Below are positions 1 through 8,219 of a DNA stretch of 44,113 nucleotides, piece by piece. Position 1 is the stretch's first letter, and every line of letters begins with the position of its first letter. This DNA comes from an uncultured beta proteobacterium. GTDB lineage: Bacteria; Pseudomonadota; Gammaproteobacteria; Burkholderiales; Burkholderiaceae_C. The stretch spans positions 1-44,113 of the forward strand of contig CAIQBN010000366.1 in assembly GCA_903870065.1 (NCBI GenBank), written 5' to 3'. The position numbers were made by a program, and so were the translations under genes. The notes under the pieces are model-generated. The model was not told the origin of the DNA. It searched no databases and saw only the letters and a program-made list of their open reading frames with translations.

Positions 1-489
1 CACTTCATCAATTTTTGTAGCAGTCCTTTCAGCAGGCACGGGGGCTGGTACCTGTTTTTGCTTCAGCGACCGGTACTTGGAAAGAACCCTGCGTGCAATC
101 ATCGGTGAAATGGGTGACGCGCCGTCCTTCATTTCGAGAATCGTCTTGGCAATATCGTCCGGTGCTGCATCTTTGTGGATATAGCCTAAAGCACCTGCTT
201 CAATGCTGGAGAGCACATTGTCCTCATCGCCGAACATGGAAATCACCAAGGCCTCGCAGGCCGGATTGCATTGCCGGGCATGGCGAATCACTTCTAGCCC
301 GCTGCCGTCGGGCAGCCCCAAGTCGGTCAACAACACATCGACCGTTGGCGCCTCGGCGTTGAGAAAGGCCATTGCCTCGGCAACACTTCCTACGCTCGAC
401 ACCAGCGTCAATGCGCCTGAGCGCTGCACGCTGGCGCCAAAAAAGGACCGCATGAGCGGGTCGTCTTCCACAATTAAAACACGCCACAC
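1..489 (-). CDS. NarL/FixJ-type response regulator, C-terminus outside window
   Basis: The reverse strand from a GTG at 489-487 gives 163 open codons without a stop, running off the left edge. It reads as a CheY-like receiver: acidic pocket EDD at residues 8-10, phospho-acceptor D56 in LLTDLGLPDG, and conserved K106 in GYIHKD. After the receiver comes a linker (about 118-160) where NarL/FixJ proteins place their LuxR-type helix-turn-helix, which would lie outside the window. The start is chosen because GGGAGG precedes the GTG by eight bases and the receiver begins at once. It is divergent from the RNase gene; no partner kinase lies beside it here. The receiver call is firm. The DNA-binding output is inferred from family architecture. 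Confidence 0.85.
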   Translation of the reverse strand, partial: MWRVLIVEDDPLMRSFFGASVQRSGALTLVSSVGSVAEAMAFLNAEAPTVDVLLTDLGLPDGSGLEVIRHARQCNPACEALVISMFGDEDNVLSSIEAGALGYIHKDAAPDDIAKTILEMKDGASPISPMIARRVLSKYRSLKQKQVPAPVPAERTATKIDEV

Positions 490-640
490 GCCCCGAACCT
501 CCCGATGGACCGCAGCACCAGGTCGGTGCCCGCTTGGCCACCCGCAGAGCATATCGAGATCCCCCAGAAAGCAACCTCCCATAAATATGGTAGTTCGCCG
601 CATAAATGCAACACCAGACACCATGGGACAATGCCCGACT
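490..640. promoter_or_regulatory. Divergent intergenic region with short inverted repeat
   Basis: This 151-base region separates the leftward response regulator from the rightward RNase gene and must hold both 5' ends. It contains an inverted repeat CCATA-AA-TATGG at 579-590 and is locally AT-richer there. No convincing paired -35/-10 hexamers were identified. The repeat could be an operator or chance. Confidence 0.3.
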
Positions 641-2710
641 ATGTACTTATTGTTTGACGAAGCCGGAAAATTTATGGCCGGTAGGGTGCTTTCCGAGACC
701 GATACCTCGGCGCAGGTAGAACTCGACAGTGGCAAACGGATCAAGGTCAAGGCGGCCAACGTCATGCTGAAATTCGAGAAACCCGCTCCGGCTGATTTCA
801 TGTCTGCGGCGCAGGCCGCCAGCCAGACCATCGAACTGGAGATGGCCTGGGAATTCGCCCCCGACGAGGAATTTGGTTTTGTCGACTTGGCGCGTGACTA
901 CTTCTCGACCCAGGTGGCGTTGACGGACCAGGCAGCCATGCTGTTTCGGCTGTTTGAGTCGCCGCATTACTTTCGCCGGGCCGGCAAGGGGCGGTTTCGC
1001 AAGGCCTCTGCCGAAGTGATTGCGCAGGCTTTGGCCGCCATCGAAAAGAAGAAGCTGCTGGCACAGCAGGTTAGCCGATGGGCCGATGAACTCGGGGCCG
1101 GGCAATGCCCTGACTCCATTCGGGAGCAGTTGTACAAAATTTTATTCAAGCCTGACAAAAATGCGCCTGAATACAAGGCTGTGGTGGAAGCTGCCCGCGC
1201 CACGCAAACTGCACCCCTGACCTTGTTGCAACGCTCTGGCGCAATTGCCTCGCCCTACCTGTTTCACTGGAAGCGGTTTTTACTGGAAAACTTTCCCAAG
1301 GGCACCGGATTCCCCGCAGTGGCCGCAACTGCAGTGAACGACCGTGAACTGCCGCTTGCCACAGCGCAGGCGTTTTCAATTGATGACTCTGCCACCACGG
1401 AAATCGACGACGCGTTGTCGGTGCAGGGTATGGGCAGCGGCACCGTCACCGTGGGGATTCATATTGCGGCGCCCGGCTTGGCAATACAGCCTGGTGATGC
1501 AGTGGATCAACTGGGGCGCGCGCGGCTGTCCACGGTCTACATGCCAGGCTACAAAGTCACTATGCTGCCCGATGCGCTGGTACAAACCTATACTTTGCAA
1601 GCCGGGCGTGACTGCCCTGCCCTGTCGCTCTACGTCACGCTGGACGAAGCCACACTGGACATTCGCAGCCATGAATCCCGAATTGAACGGGTGCGCATTG
1701 CCCACAATTTGCGCCATGATCAGCTCGATACGGTGGTGACCGAGCCCTGGTTGCTCAATTCAGACTTCAACCATGAAAATGAACCGCAACCCTTACCGGA
1801 ACTGCGTGAAACGCTATCATTCTTATACCGTCTTGCAAAGGACCTGAAAGCCAAGCGGGAGCTTGTGAGGGGCAAGCCCGAGACCTTCAACCGGCCAGAC
1901 TACAACTTCAGGCTGGTTGGCAATGACGGCGCCGAACCGCTGGGATCAGAGACCGTGCAGATCACGACCCGTCAGCGCGGCGCACCGCTGGATTTGATCG
2001 TGGCCGAAGCAATGATTCTGGCCAACAGCACATGGGGCAGCTGGATGGCGGAGCTGGGTGTGCCCGGCATCTACCGCAGCCAGGCTTCGCTTGCGCCCGG
2101 TGTGAAGGTGCGCATGGGCACCAAGGCCCTGCCACACGCCGGAATCGGTGTGAAAAGTTATGCCTGGAGCAGCTCTCCCCTGCGCCGCTACACCGATCTG
2201 GTCAATCAGTGGCAAATCATCGCCTGCGTGCGCCATGGCAAGACAGCCGCACTTGCAGCCCCCTTCAAGCCGAAGGATGCAAGCCTGTTTTCCATCATCT
2301 CCAGCTTTGACGAAGCCTACAGTGCGTACAACGGCTACCAGGGGGCCATGGAGCGTTTTTGGACCCTGCAATACCTGCAGCAAAACAGCATCACCGAACT
2401 CGATGCCATGGTTTTCAAGGACAACCTGGCGCGCGCCGAAACGCTGCCGCTGGTGCTGCCGCTGATGGGCGCCCAAAACCTGCCGCGCAATGCCCGCGTG
2501 CGCGTGCGTCTAGGCGAGATCGACCTGATTACGCTCGACATCCACGGTACCGCGCTGGAGCGCCTTGACACACCGCAGGCCGGACTAATGGACAGTGACA
2601 CAGCCACCGAAGAGGACAGCGGCGATGATGACGAAGTGGCGGGCCCGATCGCGATCGCGGTAGACATCAGCGAACCGGCCCACGAGCCCAGCGATAATCC
2701 TGTTCCGTGA
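641..2710 (+). CDS. RNB-domain exoribonuclease (RNase II/R family)
   Basis: This 689-residue protein is recognised as a member of the RNB (RNase II/R) family, processive 3'-5' exoribonucleases of RNA turnover. The catalytic signature is visible as IDDSATTEIDDALSV, with the adjacent aspartates that bind Mg2+; Glu stands where RNase II has the third Asp. C-terminal to it are SSPLRRYTDLVNQWQI, a typical RNB motif, and an acidic tail. The start at 641 (MYLLFDEAGKF) is chosen because resemblance to relatives begins there; the open frame extends further upstream but reads as non-coding. No strong ribosome-binding site is seen, and ATG 623 is an alternative. It overlaps the next gene by four bases (GTGA), so the two are probably co-translated. 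Confidence 0.9.
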   Translation: MYLLFDEAGKFMAGRVLSETDTSAQVELDSGKRIKVKAANVMLKFEKPAPADFMSAAQAASQTIELEMAWEFAPDEEFGFVDLARDYFSTQVALTDQAAMLFRLFESPHYFRRAGKGRFRKASAEVIAQALAAIEKKKLLAQQVSRWADELGAGQCPDSIREQLYKILFKPDKNAPEYKAVVEAARATQTAPLTLLQRSGAIASPYLFHWKRFLLENFPKGTGFPAVAATAVNDRELPLATAQAFSIDDSATTEIDDALSVQGMGSGTVTVGIHIAAPGLAIQPGDAVDQLGRARLSTVYMPGYKVTMLPDALVQTYTLQAGRDCPALSLYVTLDEATLDIRSHESRIERVRIAHNLRHDQLDTVVTEPWLLNSDFNHENEPQPLPELRETLSFLYRLAKDLKAKRELVRGKPETFNRPDYNFRLVGNDGAEPLGSETVQITTRQRGAPLDLIVAEAMILANSTWGSWMAELGVPGIYRSQASLAPGVKVRMGTKALPHAGIGVKSYAWSSSPLRRYTDLVNQWQIIACVRHGKTAALAAPFKPKDASLFSIISSFDEAYSAYNGYQGAMERFWTLQYLQQNSITELDAMVFKDNLARAETLPLVLPLMGAQNLPRNARVRVRLGEIDLITLDIHGTALERLDTPQAGLMDSDTATEEDSGDDDEVAGPIAIAVDISEPAHEPSDNPVP

Positions 2711-3570
2711 ACTTCCTGCGGTCCATCAGCACCCTTCAAATTGCACTATTTGCATCGATTGCGGTGCATGCGGTGTTATTGACAGTGCGCTTTGTTGACC
2801 CCGAGGCATTTAACCGCGTGTTTGAAGATACGCCGTTGGAAGTCATTCTGGTCAATGCGCGCAGCAACGAAAAGCCGGAGAAGGCGACCGCCATCGCGCA
2901 AGCATCACTGGCGGGTGGTGGCGACGCTGAGAAAGGGCGTGCCAGCAGCCCCCTGCCACCGTCGGCGCTGACCGATCATGGTGATGCCGAGGAAGAAGAA
3001 ACGGCCCGAAAACTGCAAAGCCTGCAAGAGCAGCAAACCTTGTTGCTGGCACAGGTCAAGAGTCAGCTTGCCGCCATGCCACCGCCCGACCCCAATCAGG
3101 TTGCCAGCAAGGCAGAGCAGAAAGAGCGTGAAGAAAAACGACGTCAACTGGTCAAGATCCTGGCAGAAATAGAGCGGCGGATCAACCACCAAAATGCCAA
3201 ACCCAAAAAACGCTACATCAGCCCGGCGGTGCGTGAAGAGGCTTACGCTGTGTACTACGATGCGCTGCGCCACGCCATTGAGGACAAGGGCACGGAAAAT
3301 TTCCCGCAATCGGGTGGCAAGAAACTATATGGTGAGCTGACGATGATCGTCACGGTCAACCACAACGGCAAGGTTGTCGAGACCGAGGTGGTGGAAAGCT
3401 CGGGCAGCCGCACGCTGGACCGTCACGCGGCCGCAATTGTTCGCTCCGCCGGGCCATTCGGTCACTTCAGTGCGGCGATGCGACGCCAGGCCGAACAAAT
3501 CGTGGTGGTATCGCGTTTTAAATTCACCCGCGACGAAACGCTGGAAGCGGCCGTCTCAGCACGCCAATGA
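2707..3570 (+). CDS. TonB-like energy transducer family protein
   Basis: This 287-residue protein has one N-terminal membrane segment (about residues 8-28), a long charged periplasmic region rich in Gln/Glu/Lys, probably coiled-coil (about 95-160), and a C-terminal TonB-like domain (about 170-265) with ELTMIVTVNHNGKV and the following VVESSGSRTLDRHAA. TonB proteins couple the proton-motive force to outer-membrane receptors. This one lacks neighbouring exbB/exbD and lacks the Pro-Glu/Pro-Lys repeats of classical TonB, so it may serve another envelope function. The start is GTG at 2707, inside the stop of the RNase gene. It ends in an ATGA overlap with mtgA. The TonB fold is moderately sure; the role is not. 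Confidence 0.8.
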   Translation: MNFLRSISTLQIALFASIAVHAVLLTVRFVDPEAFNRVFEDTPLEVILVNARSNEKPEKATAIAQASLAGGGDAEKGRASSPLPPSALTDHGDAEEEETARKLQSLQEQQTLLLAQVKSQLAAMPPPDPNQVASKAEQKEREEKRRQLVKILAEIERRINHQNAKPKKRYISPAVREEAYAVYYDALRHAIEDKGTENFPQSGGKKLYGELTMIVTVNHNGKVVETEVVESSGSRTLDRHAAAIVRSAGPFGHFSAAMRRQAEQIVVVSRFKFTRDETLEAAVSARQ

Positions 3571-4310
3571 AGGTGCTGGCGCGCGCTTTGATACTGCTGA
3601 TCGTTGCCCTGGTCGCGCTGCAACTGTTCTTCGCCATCCGGATTGCCTGCATGGCCTGGCTGGCACCGCAATCCACCAGCTTCCAGCGGTCCGAGGCCTG
3701 GCGCATCAGTAAGGAAAGGGGCACCCTGCGCTGGCGCCAGCAGTGGGTCGACTATGCACAAATCTCCAGCCACCTCAAGCGCGCAGTCATTGCATCCGAG
3801 GATGATGGATTCACCCACCATGACGGAGTCGACTGGGACGCCATGGAAAAGGCGTGGGAAAAAAATGCCAAGGCCGAGCAGCGCGCTGCCGGTAGCAAGG
3901 CCGGCCCCAACGGCGCCGGCAAACCGACTGCCAAGCCACCAAAAATCGTTGGTGGATCCACGATCACCCAGCAACTCGCCAAGAACCTTTTTCTCTCGGG
4001 CGAGCGCACCCTGCTGCGCAAAGGCCAGGAGCTGATATTGACCGTGATGCTGGAACACTTGCTGAGCAAACAGCGGATTCTGGAAATTTACCTCAACAGT
4101 GTGGAATGGGGAGAAGGTGTGTTTGGCGCGGAGGCCGCGGCACAGCACTATTACCGCAAGTCGGCAGCGCAATTGAGTGCCTATGAAGCTGCCCGTCTGG
4201 CCGTCATGCTGCCGCGCCCGCGCAACTACGAAAAACAACCCAACTCCAGCTACTTGTCCAGCCGCGCCAGCGTGATCGTTGCACGCATGGGCGATGCGCA
4301 GCTGCCTTAA
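3567..4310 (+). CDS. mtgA: Monofunctional biosynthetic peptidoglycan transglycosylase
   Basis: This 247-residue GT51 glycosyltransferase polymerises lipid II into glycan strands at the outer face of the inner membrane, without a transpeptidase domain. One membrane anchor is at about residues 5-29. The catalytic Glu78 lies in ASEDDGFTHHDG, and the second signature GGSTITQQLAKN is at 129-140, followed by ILEIYLNSVEWGEGVFG. Between the two motifs sits a Gly/Ala/Lys/Pro-rich stretch (about 101-127) that looks longer than in E. coli MtgA. The ATG overlaps the stop of the TonB-like gene (ATGA), so this gene is the third of a coupled set. Confidence 0.95.
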   Translation: MKVLARALILLIVALVALQLFFAIRIACMAWLAPQSTSFQRSEAWRISKERGTLRWRQQWVDYAQISSHLKRAVIASEDDGFTHHDGVDWDAMEKAWEKNAKAEQRAAGSKAGPNGAGKPTAKPPKIVGGSTITQQLAKNLFLSGERTLLRKGQELILTVMLEHLLSKQRILEIYLNSVEWGEGVFGAEAAAQHYYRKSAAQLSAYEAARLAVMLPRPRNYEKQPNSSYLSSRASVIVARMGDAQLP

Positions 4311-4331
4311 ACACCCCTTATCATCGCGCTC

Positions 4332-4943
4332 ATGCTTGCCAAGATCATGAGTCTGTTTTTGCTGGGCCTGATTCGGGTGCTGACCGGATCGCAGGCGCGC
4401 TGGCACGGTTGTCCACCCAAGGCAGAGCAGCGCATTTATTTTGCCAACCACCAAAGTCATGCCGATCTGGTCATGATCTGGGCGGCGCTACCCAAGGAAT
4501 TGCGTAGCGTCACCCGGGCCATCGCCGCAAAAGACTACTGGACCAAAACCCCATTCAAGCAGTGGCTGACCACCGCCGTCTTTAACGTCATTTACGTGTC
4601 GCGTGATCGGTCTGCCGACGAAGACCCGTTGGAGCCCTTGTTTGAGGCCCTTGATAACGGCGACTCCATCATCCTGTTTCCGGAGGGCACGCGCGGCTTC
4701 ACGGGTGAGCCGCAGCCCTTCAAGGCAGGCCTCTACAATCTGGCCCTGAAGTACCCCGGCGTGGTACTGGTGCCTGCCTGGATCAACAATGTGCAGCATG
4801 TTCTGCCCAAAGGGGAAGTGGTGCCGGTGCCGGTGCTGTGTTCGGTCACCTTTGGTGCGCCCATGCATTTGAACCCCGGCGAGGAACGGCGCGCCTTTTT
4901 GGAACGGGCCCGCACCGCCGTCGTGGCCTTGCGGGATGTTTGA
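4332..4943 (+). CDS. 1-acyl-glycerol-3-phosphate acyltransferase family protein (PlsC-like)
   Basis: This 203-residue protein has the PlsC-family motifs: HX4D as NHQSHAD (catalytic His and Asp, about residues 37-43) and FPEGTRG (about 117-123), with a hydrophobic N-terminus that should hold it at the inner membrane. The family transfers an acyl chain to lysophosphatidate or related lysolipids. The next gene, three bases downstream, encodes a CDP-diacylglycerol synthase-like enzyme that would use phosphatidate, so the two form a plausible two-step phospholipid module. The exact acceptor cannot be told from sequence. No strong ribosome-binding site is visible; an internal ATG five codons later is possible. 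Confidence 0.88.
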   Translation: MLAKIMSLFLLGLIRVLTGSQARWHGCPPKAEQRIYFANHQSHADLVMIWAALPKELRSVTRAIAAKDYWTKTPFKQWLTTAVFNVIYVSRDRSADEDPLEPLFEALDNGDSIILFPEGTRGFTGEPQPFKAGLYNLALKYPGVVLVPAWINNVQHVLPKGEVVPVPVLCSVTFGAPMHLNPGEERRAFLERARTAVVALRDV

Positions 4944-4946
4944 ACA

Positions 4947-5942
4947 ATGGACCCGTATTTCTATTTAAAAAACCTCACCCCCACGCAGCAGGTCGGTGCG
5001 CTGTTCATGATAGTGTTCGGACTGCTGTTGCTGGCCAGCGTGGTCGCGTTCCTGTATTCCGTGCGGGAGCATGGTGATAGCCCGCAGGCAGATTTGCGCC
5101 GGATTGAGCTTAAAAATGTCGACGCCATCCTGCGCACCAGCTGGCTCATGGTCTTTGTGTTCTGGATTGGCTGGGTAACCGGCGACTGGGTTGCACTCAC
5201 CCTGTTTGCCCTGGTGTCATTTTTTTCCCTGCGCGAGTTCCTGACCCTGTCGCCCACGCGCTTGGGCGACCACCGCAGCCTGGTGCTGGCGTTCTTTGTG
5301 GTGCTGCCAGTGCAATACGGACTGGCGGGCAGCGGCCACTTTGACATGTTTGCTGTCTTTATTCCGGTGTATGTATTCCTGGCGCTGCCGCTGGCCAGCG
5401 CACTGGCCAATGACCCGCTGCGCTTTCTCGAACGCAATGCCAAACTGCAATGGGGCATCATGGTGTGCATTTACGGCATGAGCCATGTACCCGCCTTATT
5501 GCTGTTGAAATTTCCAGGCTATGAAAACCGCAACGCGTTTCTGGTCTTTTTCCTGGTAATCGTGGTGCAGGTCTGCATGGTGACCCAGCACATCGCATCC
5601 CGGCAACTCGCACAGCGTCCGGTGGCGCCGGCCATAAGCACCAGCTTCACTTGGCGCAGCTGGGGCACCGGCGTTGCGGTTGGCAGCCTGCTGGGTGGGT
5701 TATTGGCAGGCATCACACCCTGGGTGCCCGGCACTGCGTTCGCTGCGGCCTTCATTGCCTGTGTGGCAGGTTCGCTGGGGCACTTCGTCATGAAAGCGCT
5801 CAAGCGGGACCGGGGCATTCCGAGCTGGGGCGCGCAGGGCAAGTCCGTGACTGGCGCCGGCGGTTTGCTGGATCGGGTTGATGCCCTGTGTTTTGCAGCA
5901 CCGGTTTTTTTCCATTCTGCACGTTGGTATTTTGACATTTAA
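4947..5942 (+). CDS. Phosphatidate cytidylyltransferase (CDP-diacylglycerol synthase family)
   Basis: This 331-residue polytopic membrane protein has roughly eight hydrophobic segments. The C-terminus carries the CdsA signature in a variant form, with MKALKRDRGIPSWG followed by GAGGLLDRVDAL; the Asp residues bind the metal-CTP complex. The expected reaction is phosphatidate + CTP to CDP-diacylglycerol. It follows the acyltransferase gene by three bases. Many proteobacteria keep an essential cdsA beside uppS and dxr, which are not here, so this may be the YnbB-type paralogue. The family is confident; the essential versus accessory role is inference. Confidence 0.88.
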   Translation: MDPYFYLKNLTPTQQVGALFMIVFGLLLLASVVAFLYSVREHGDSPQADLRRIELKNVDAILRTSWLMVFVFWIGWVTGDWVALTLFALVSFFSLREFLTLSPTRLGDHRSLVLAFFVVLPVQYGLAGSGHFDMFAVFIPVYVFLALPLASALANDPLRFLERNAKLQWGIMVCIYGMSHVPALLLLKFPGYENRNAFLVFFLVIVVQVCMVTQHIASRQLAQRPVAPAISTSFTWRSWGTGVAVGSLLGGLLAGITPWVPGTAFAAAFIACVAGSLGHFVMKALKRDRGIPSWGAQGKSVTGAGGLLDRVDALCFAAPVFFHSARWYFDI

Positions 5943-5991
5943 TGCCTGTAGCCCTCGTCGAACATACGCAGTGCGCTAGTATTTTTATAGC

Positions 5992-6540
5992 ATGAGAATA
6001 CTGGGCATAGATCCGGGATTGCGCACCACCGGCTTTGGAGTGATCGACGCGCAGGGCTCGGACCTGTGCTACGTTGCCAGCGGAACCATCAGCACGCAGC
6101 ACCTTGCGGTAGGTGCTTTGCCGCTGCGACTCAAGGTTCTTTTTGATGGAATCGGCGAAGTGACCCAACGTTACGCACCAGACTGCGCCTGCGTTGAAAT
6201 TGTTTTTGTCAATGTCAACCCACAGTCCACCCTGCTGCTCGGGCAGGCCAGGGGTGCATGCATTACGGCACTGGTGTCCAAGGATATGCCGGTCGCTGAA
6301 TACACGGCACTGCAAATGAAGCAAGCCGTGGTGGGTTATGGCCGGGCCGACAAGGGACAAGTGCAAGCGATGGTGCAGCGTCTGCTGGCCTTGCCAGGTT
6401 TGCCGGGGCCCGATGCTGCCGATGCGCTCGGACTGGCGATCACCCATGCCCATGCTGGAGCTGCAATGGCGCGCTTGGCCCTGGCGGGAGGCTTGGGTGG
6501 ACGTATTGGTGGAAACTACAAGGCGGGTCGCAGCAGATAG
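5992..6540 (+). CDS. ruvC: Crossover junction endodeoxyribonuclease RuvC
   Basis: This 182-residue Holliday-junction resolvase makes paired nicks in four-way junctions during recombination and replication-fork repair. The RNase H-like fold starts at once with [17 protein letters not shown]. The four acidic residues of the active site are visible as D7, E69 ([10 protein letters not shown]), D141 and D144 ([12 protein letters not shown]). The length is normal. ruvA and ruvB, its usual neighbours, are absent; the following gene is a sensor kinase. A GC-rich hairpin just after the stop may end the transcript. Confidence 0.97.
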   Translation: MRILGIDPGLRTTGFGVIDAQGSDLCYVASGTISTQHLAVGALPLRLKVLFDGIGEVTQRYAPDCACVEIVFVNVNPQSTLLLGQARGACITALVSKDMPVAEYTALQMKQAVVGYGRADKGQVQAMVQRLLALPGLPGPDAADALGLAITHAHAGAAMARLALAGGLGGRIGGNYKAGRSR

Positions 6541-6545
6541 GCAAA

Positions 6546-6568
6546 TTGTGGCACTGACCGCGCCACAA
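6546..6568 (+). terminator. Hairpin after ruvC, possible terminator
   Basis: Arms TTGTGGC (6546-6552) and GCCACAA (6562-6568) pair perfectly over seven bases around a nine-base loop, starting six bases after the ruvC stop. No U-tract follows, so intrinsic termination is uncertain. It could instead stabilise the 3' end. Confidence 0.35.
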
Positions 6569-6627
6569 ATCAGGGCATGGTGGGTACACTGAGGTGATCT
6601 CACGTTTGCAAACCACCGCATCACTTC

Positions 6628-8184
6628 ATGGTGACCATTCGATTCCGGCTCATCACGCTGTTCGTATTTTTGGTGACGGTCACGCTGACAGGTTTCGGCG
6701 TTTATGGGCAGGCACGCTTGTCACAGCAACTCGAACAGCAATTTGCGGATCGGCAAAAGGAGACGCTGTTTCGACTGCAGACTTCACTTCCGGCCGCCCT
6801 CTGGAATTACGACAAGGATCAATCCGGCCACATCATCCTGGCCGAACTCGAAGCGGATGAAGTTGAGTCGGTCACCGTGTTCGACTCCAAGGGCAGCGTC
6901 TTTTTGTCCTTGAAGGGCAAGGGGCGTTTGGCCACACAGCGCACAACAGCCATTTCAACCGACGTGATCAAGAGCGAGGCCACTTTGTGGCCACCCTCGG
7001 GGGCGGAGCCGGTCCACGCGCCCGGCGACCAGGCGACAGCCATCGGCCGGGTGGCCGTATCGTTCGCGCGTGACCACATTACACAGGGGCTGCGTTCTGC
7101 ACTGACAACACGCCTGGTGGAAATTGTCGTACTGGACGTCTTGCTGATCATTGCGCTGACGGTGAGCTTGAACATGGTGTTCCGACCGATCGAACGGTTG
7201 CGCGATGCACTGTGGGATCTGGCCGAACAGGAAGGCGACGAAGCCCGGGAGTTACCAGAAATTACAGACAACGAGTTTGGCGAAGTGGTTCGCGCGTTTA
7301 ACCAGACGCAGCGCAAGCTGCGCCATATCATCGCGCGGCGCACCCTGGCCGAGGAGGCAAGCCGCGTTGCGGCAGTGAAAACCGACGTGGCCTATCGCGA
7401 TTTGCAATCGGCGCAAGAGTCACTGGTCCAAGCGGAAAAACTGGCCGGGCTCGGTAGTCTGGTGGCTGGCGTGGCCCATGAAATCAATACACCGATTGGA
7501 ATCGTGCTCACCAGCGCCACCTTGCTGGGCGCCGCAACGGCGCAGACCCAGCAATCGTTGGCTGGCGGTGGCCTGCGCAAGTCAGAGGTGGTCTCGTACA
7601 TGGAAACGGCAGCCGAAAGTGCACGCCTGATTACCAGCAATGCCGAGCGCGCCGCACACTTGATACAGAGCTTCAAGCAAGTGGCCGTCGACCAGACCAG
7701 CGATCAGCGCCGGCAGTTCAAATTGAGTGAGTACTTGTCCGAAGTCACTACCAGCTTGCTTCCGAGCCTGCGCAAGTCACACGCTGTCGTGACAGTGGAA
7801 TGTGATGATGCGCTGGTCATGGACAGCTATCCTGGCCTGCTGGCACAGGTGCTGACCAATCTGACGGTCAATTCACTGGTCCACGCGTTTGACGGGCGTG
7901 CGGATGGAGAAATCCGGATACAGGTCGCTGCGCAAGCCCAATCTGTGACGATCGCATTCAGCGATAACGGCCATGGCATCCCTGAGGACCACATCGGCAG
8001 AATATTTGATCCTTTTTTTACAACCCGTAGAGGCAACGGCGGTACCGGACTGGGACTCAATATTGTGTTCAACATCGTGACCAAGCAGCTTGGCGGAACC
8101 ATTGCCATTCACAACCTGGCAAACGCCGGTGCCTGCTTCACGATTTGCATTCCCCGGGTTACCCCCCACAGCGCAACTGACTGA
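6628..8184 (+). CDS. Membrane sensor histidine kinase (HAMP)
   Basis: This 518-residue two-component kinase has membrane segment 1 at about residues 8-27, a periplasmic sensor (28-162) with LPAALWNYDKDQ, membrane segment 2 at about 163-184, a HAMP linker to about 240 and a coiled coil. The H-box AGVAHEINTPIG has phospho-acceptor H284, and a HATPase_c domain follows with DNGHGIP, FDPFFTT and GGTGLGLN. The sensor and membrane segments closely resemble those of the chemoreceptor encoded at 9831-11300. The gene sits 35 bases upstream of a REC-DUF3369-HD-GYP regulator, almost certainly its partner. The start has only a weak ribosome-binding site, but the membrane segment begins directly after it. 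Confidence 0.93.
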   Translation: MVTIRFRLITLFVFLVTVTLTGFGVYGQARLSQQLEQQFADRQKETLFRLQTSLPAALWNYDKDQSGHIILAELEADEVESVTVFDSKGSVFLSLKGKGRLATQRTTAISTDVIKSEATLWPPSGAEPVHAPGDQATAIGRVAVSFARDHITQGLRSALTTRLVEIVVLDVLLIIALTVSLNMVFRPIERLRDALWDLAEQEGDEARELPEITDNEFGEVVRAFNQTQRKLRHIIARRTLAEEASRVAAVKTDVAYRDLQSAQESLVQAEKLAGLGSLVAGVAHEINTPIGIVLTSATLLGAATAQTQQSLAGGGLRKSEVVSYMETAAESARLITSNAERAAHLIQSFKQVAVDQTSDQRRQFKLSEYLSEVTTSLLPSLRKSHAVVTVECDDALVMDSYPGLLAQVLTNLTVNSLVHAFDGRADGEIRIQVAAQAQSVTIAFSDNGHGIPEDHIGRIFDPFFTTRRGNGGTGLGLNIVFNIVTKQLGGTIAIHNLANAGACFTICIPRVTPHSATD

Positions 8185-8219
8185 TATTTTCGTTATGCTG
8201 CTGGCTCGCGGAGATAAAT

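Noticed and set aside
579..590. CC(A/T)8GG sequence resembling a CArG box
   Set aside because: CArG boxes belong to eukaryotic MADS factors; here it is treated only as a short inverted repeat.
203..640. Upstream extension of the RNase reading frame
   Set aside because: It runs antisense to the response regulator and through the intergenic region; resemblance to RNB proteins begins only at 641.
2707..3570. Calling the TonB-like gene tonB
   Set aside because: No exbB/exbD nearby and no classical proline-rich spacer; a gene symbol would overstate the role.
5800..6624. 274-codon frame antisense to ruvC and the 3' end of the CdsA-like gene
   Set aside because: RuvC is unmistakable with all catalytic residues; the antisense product resembles nothing known.
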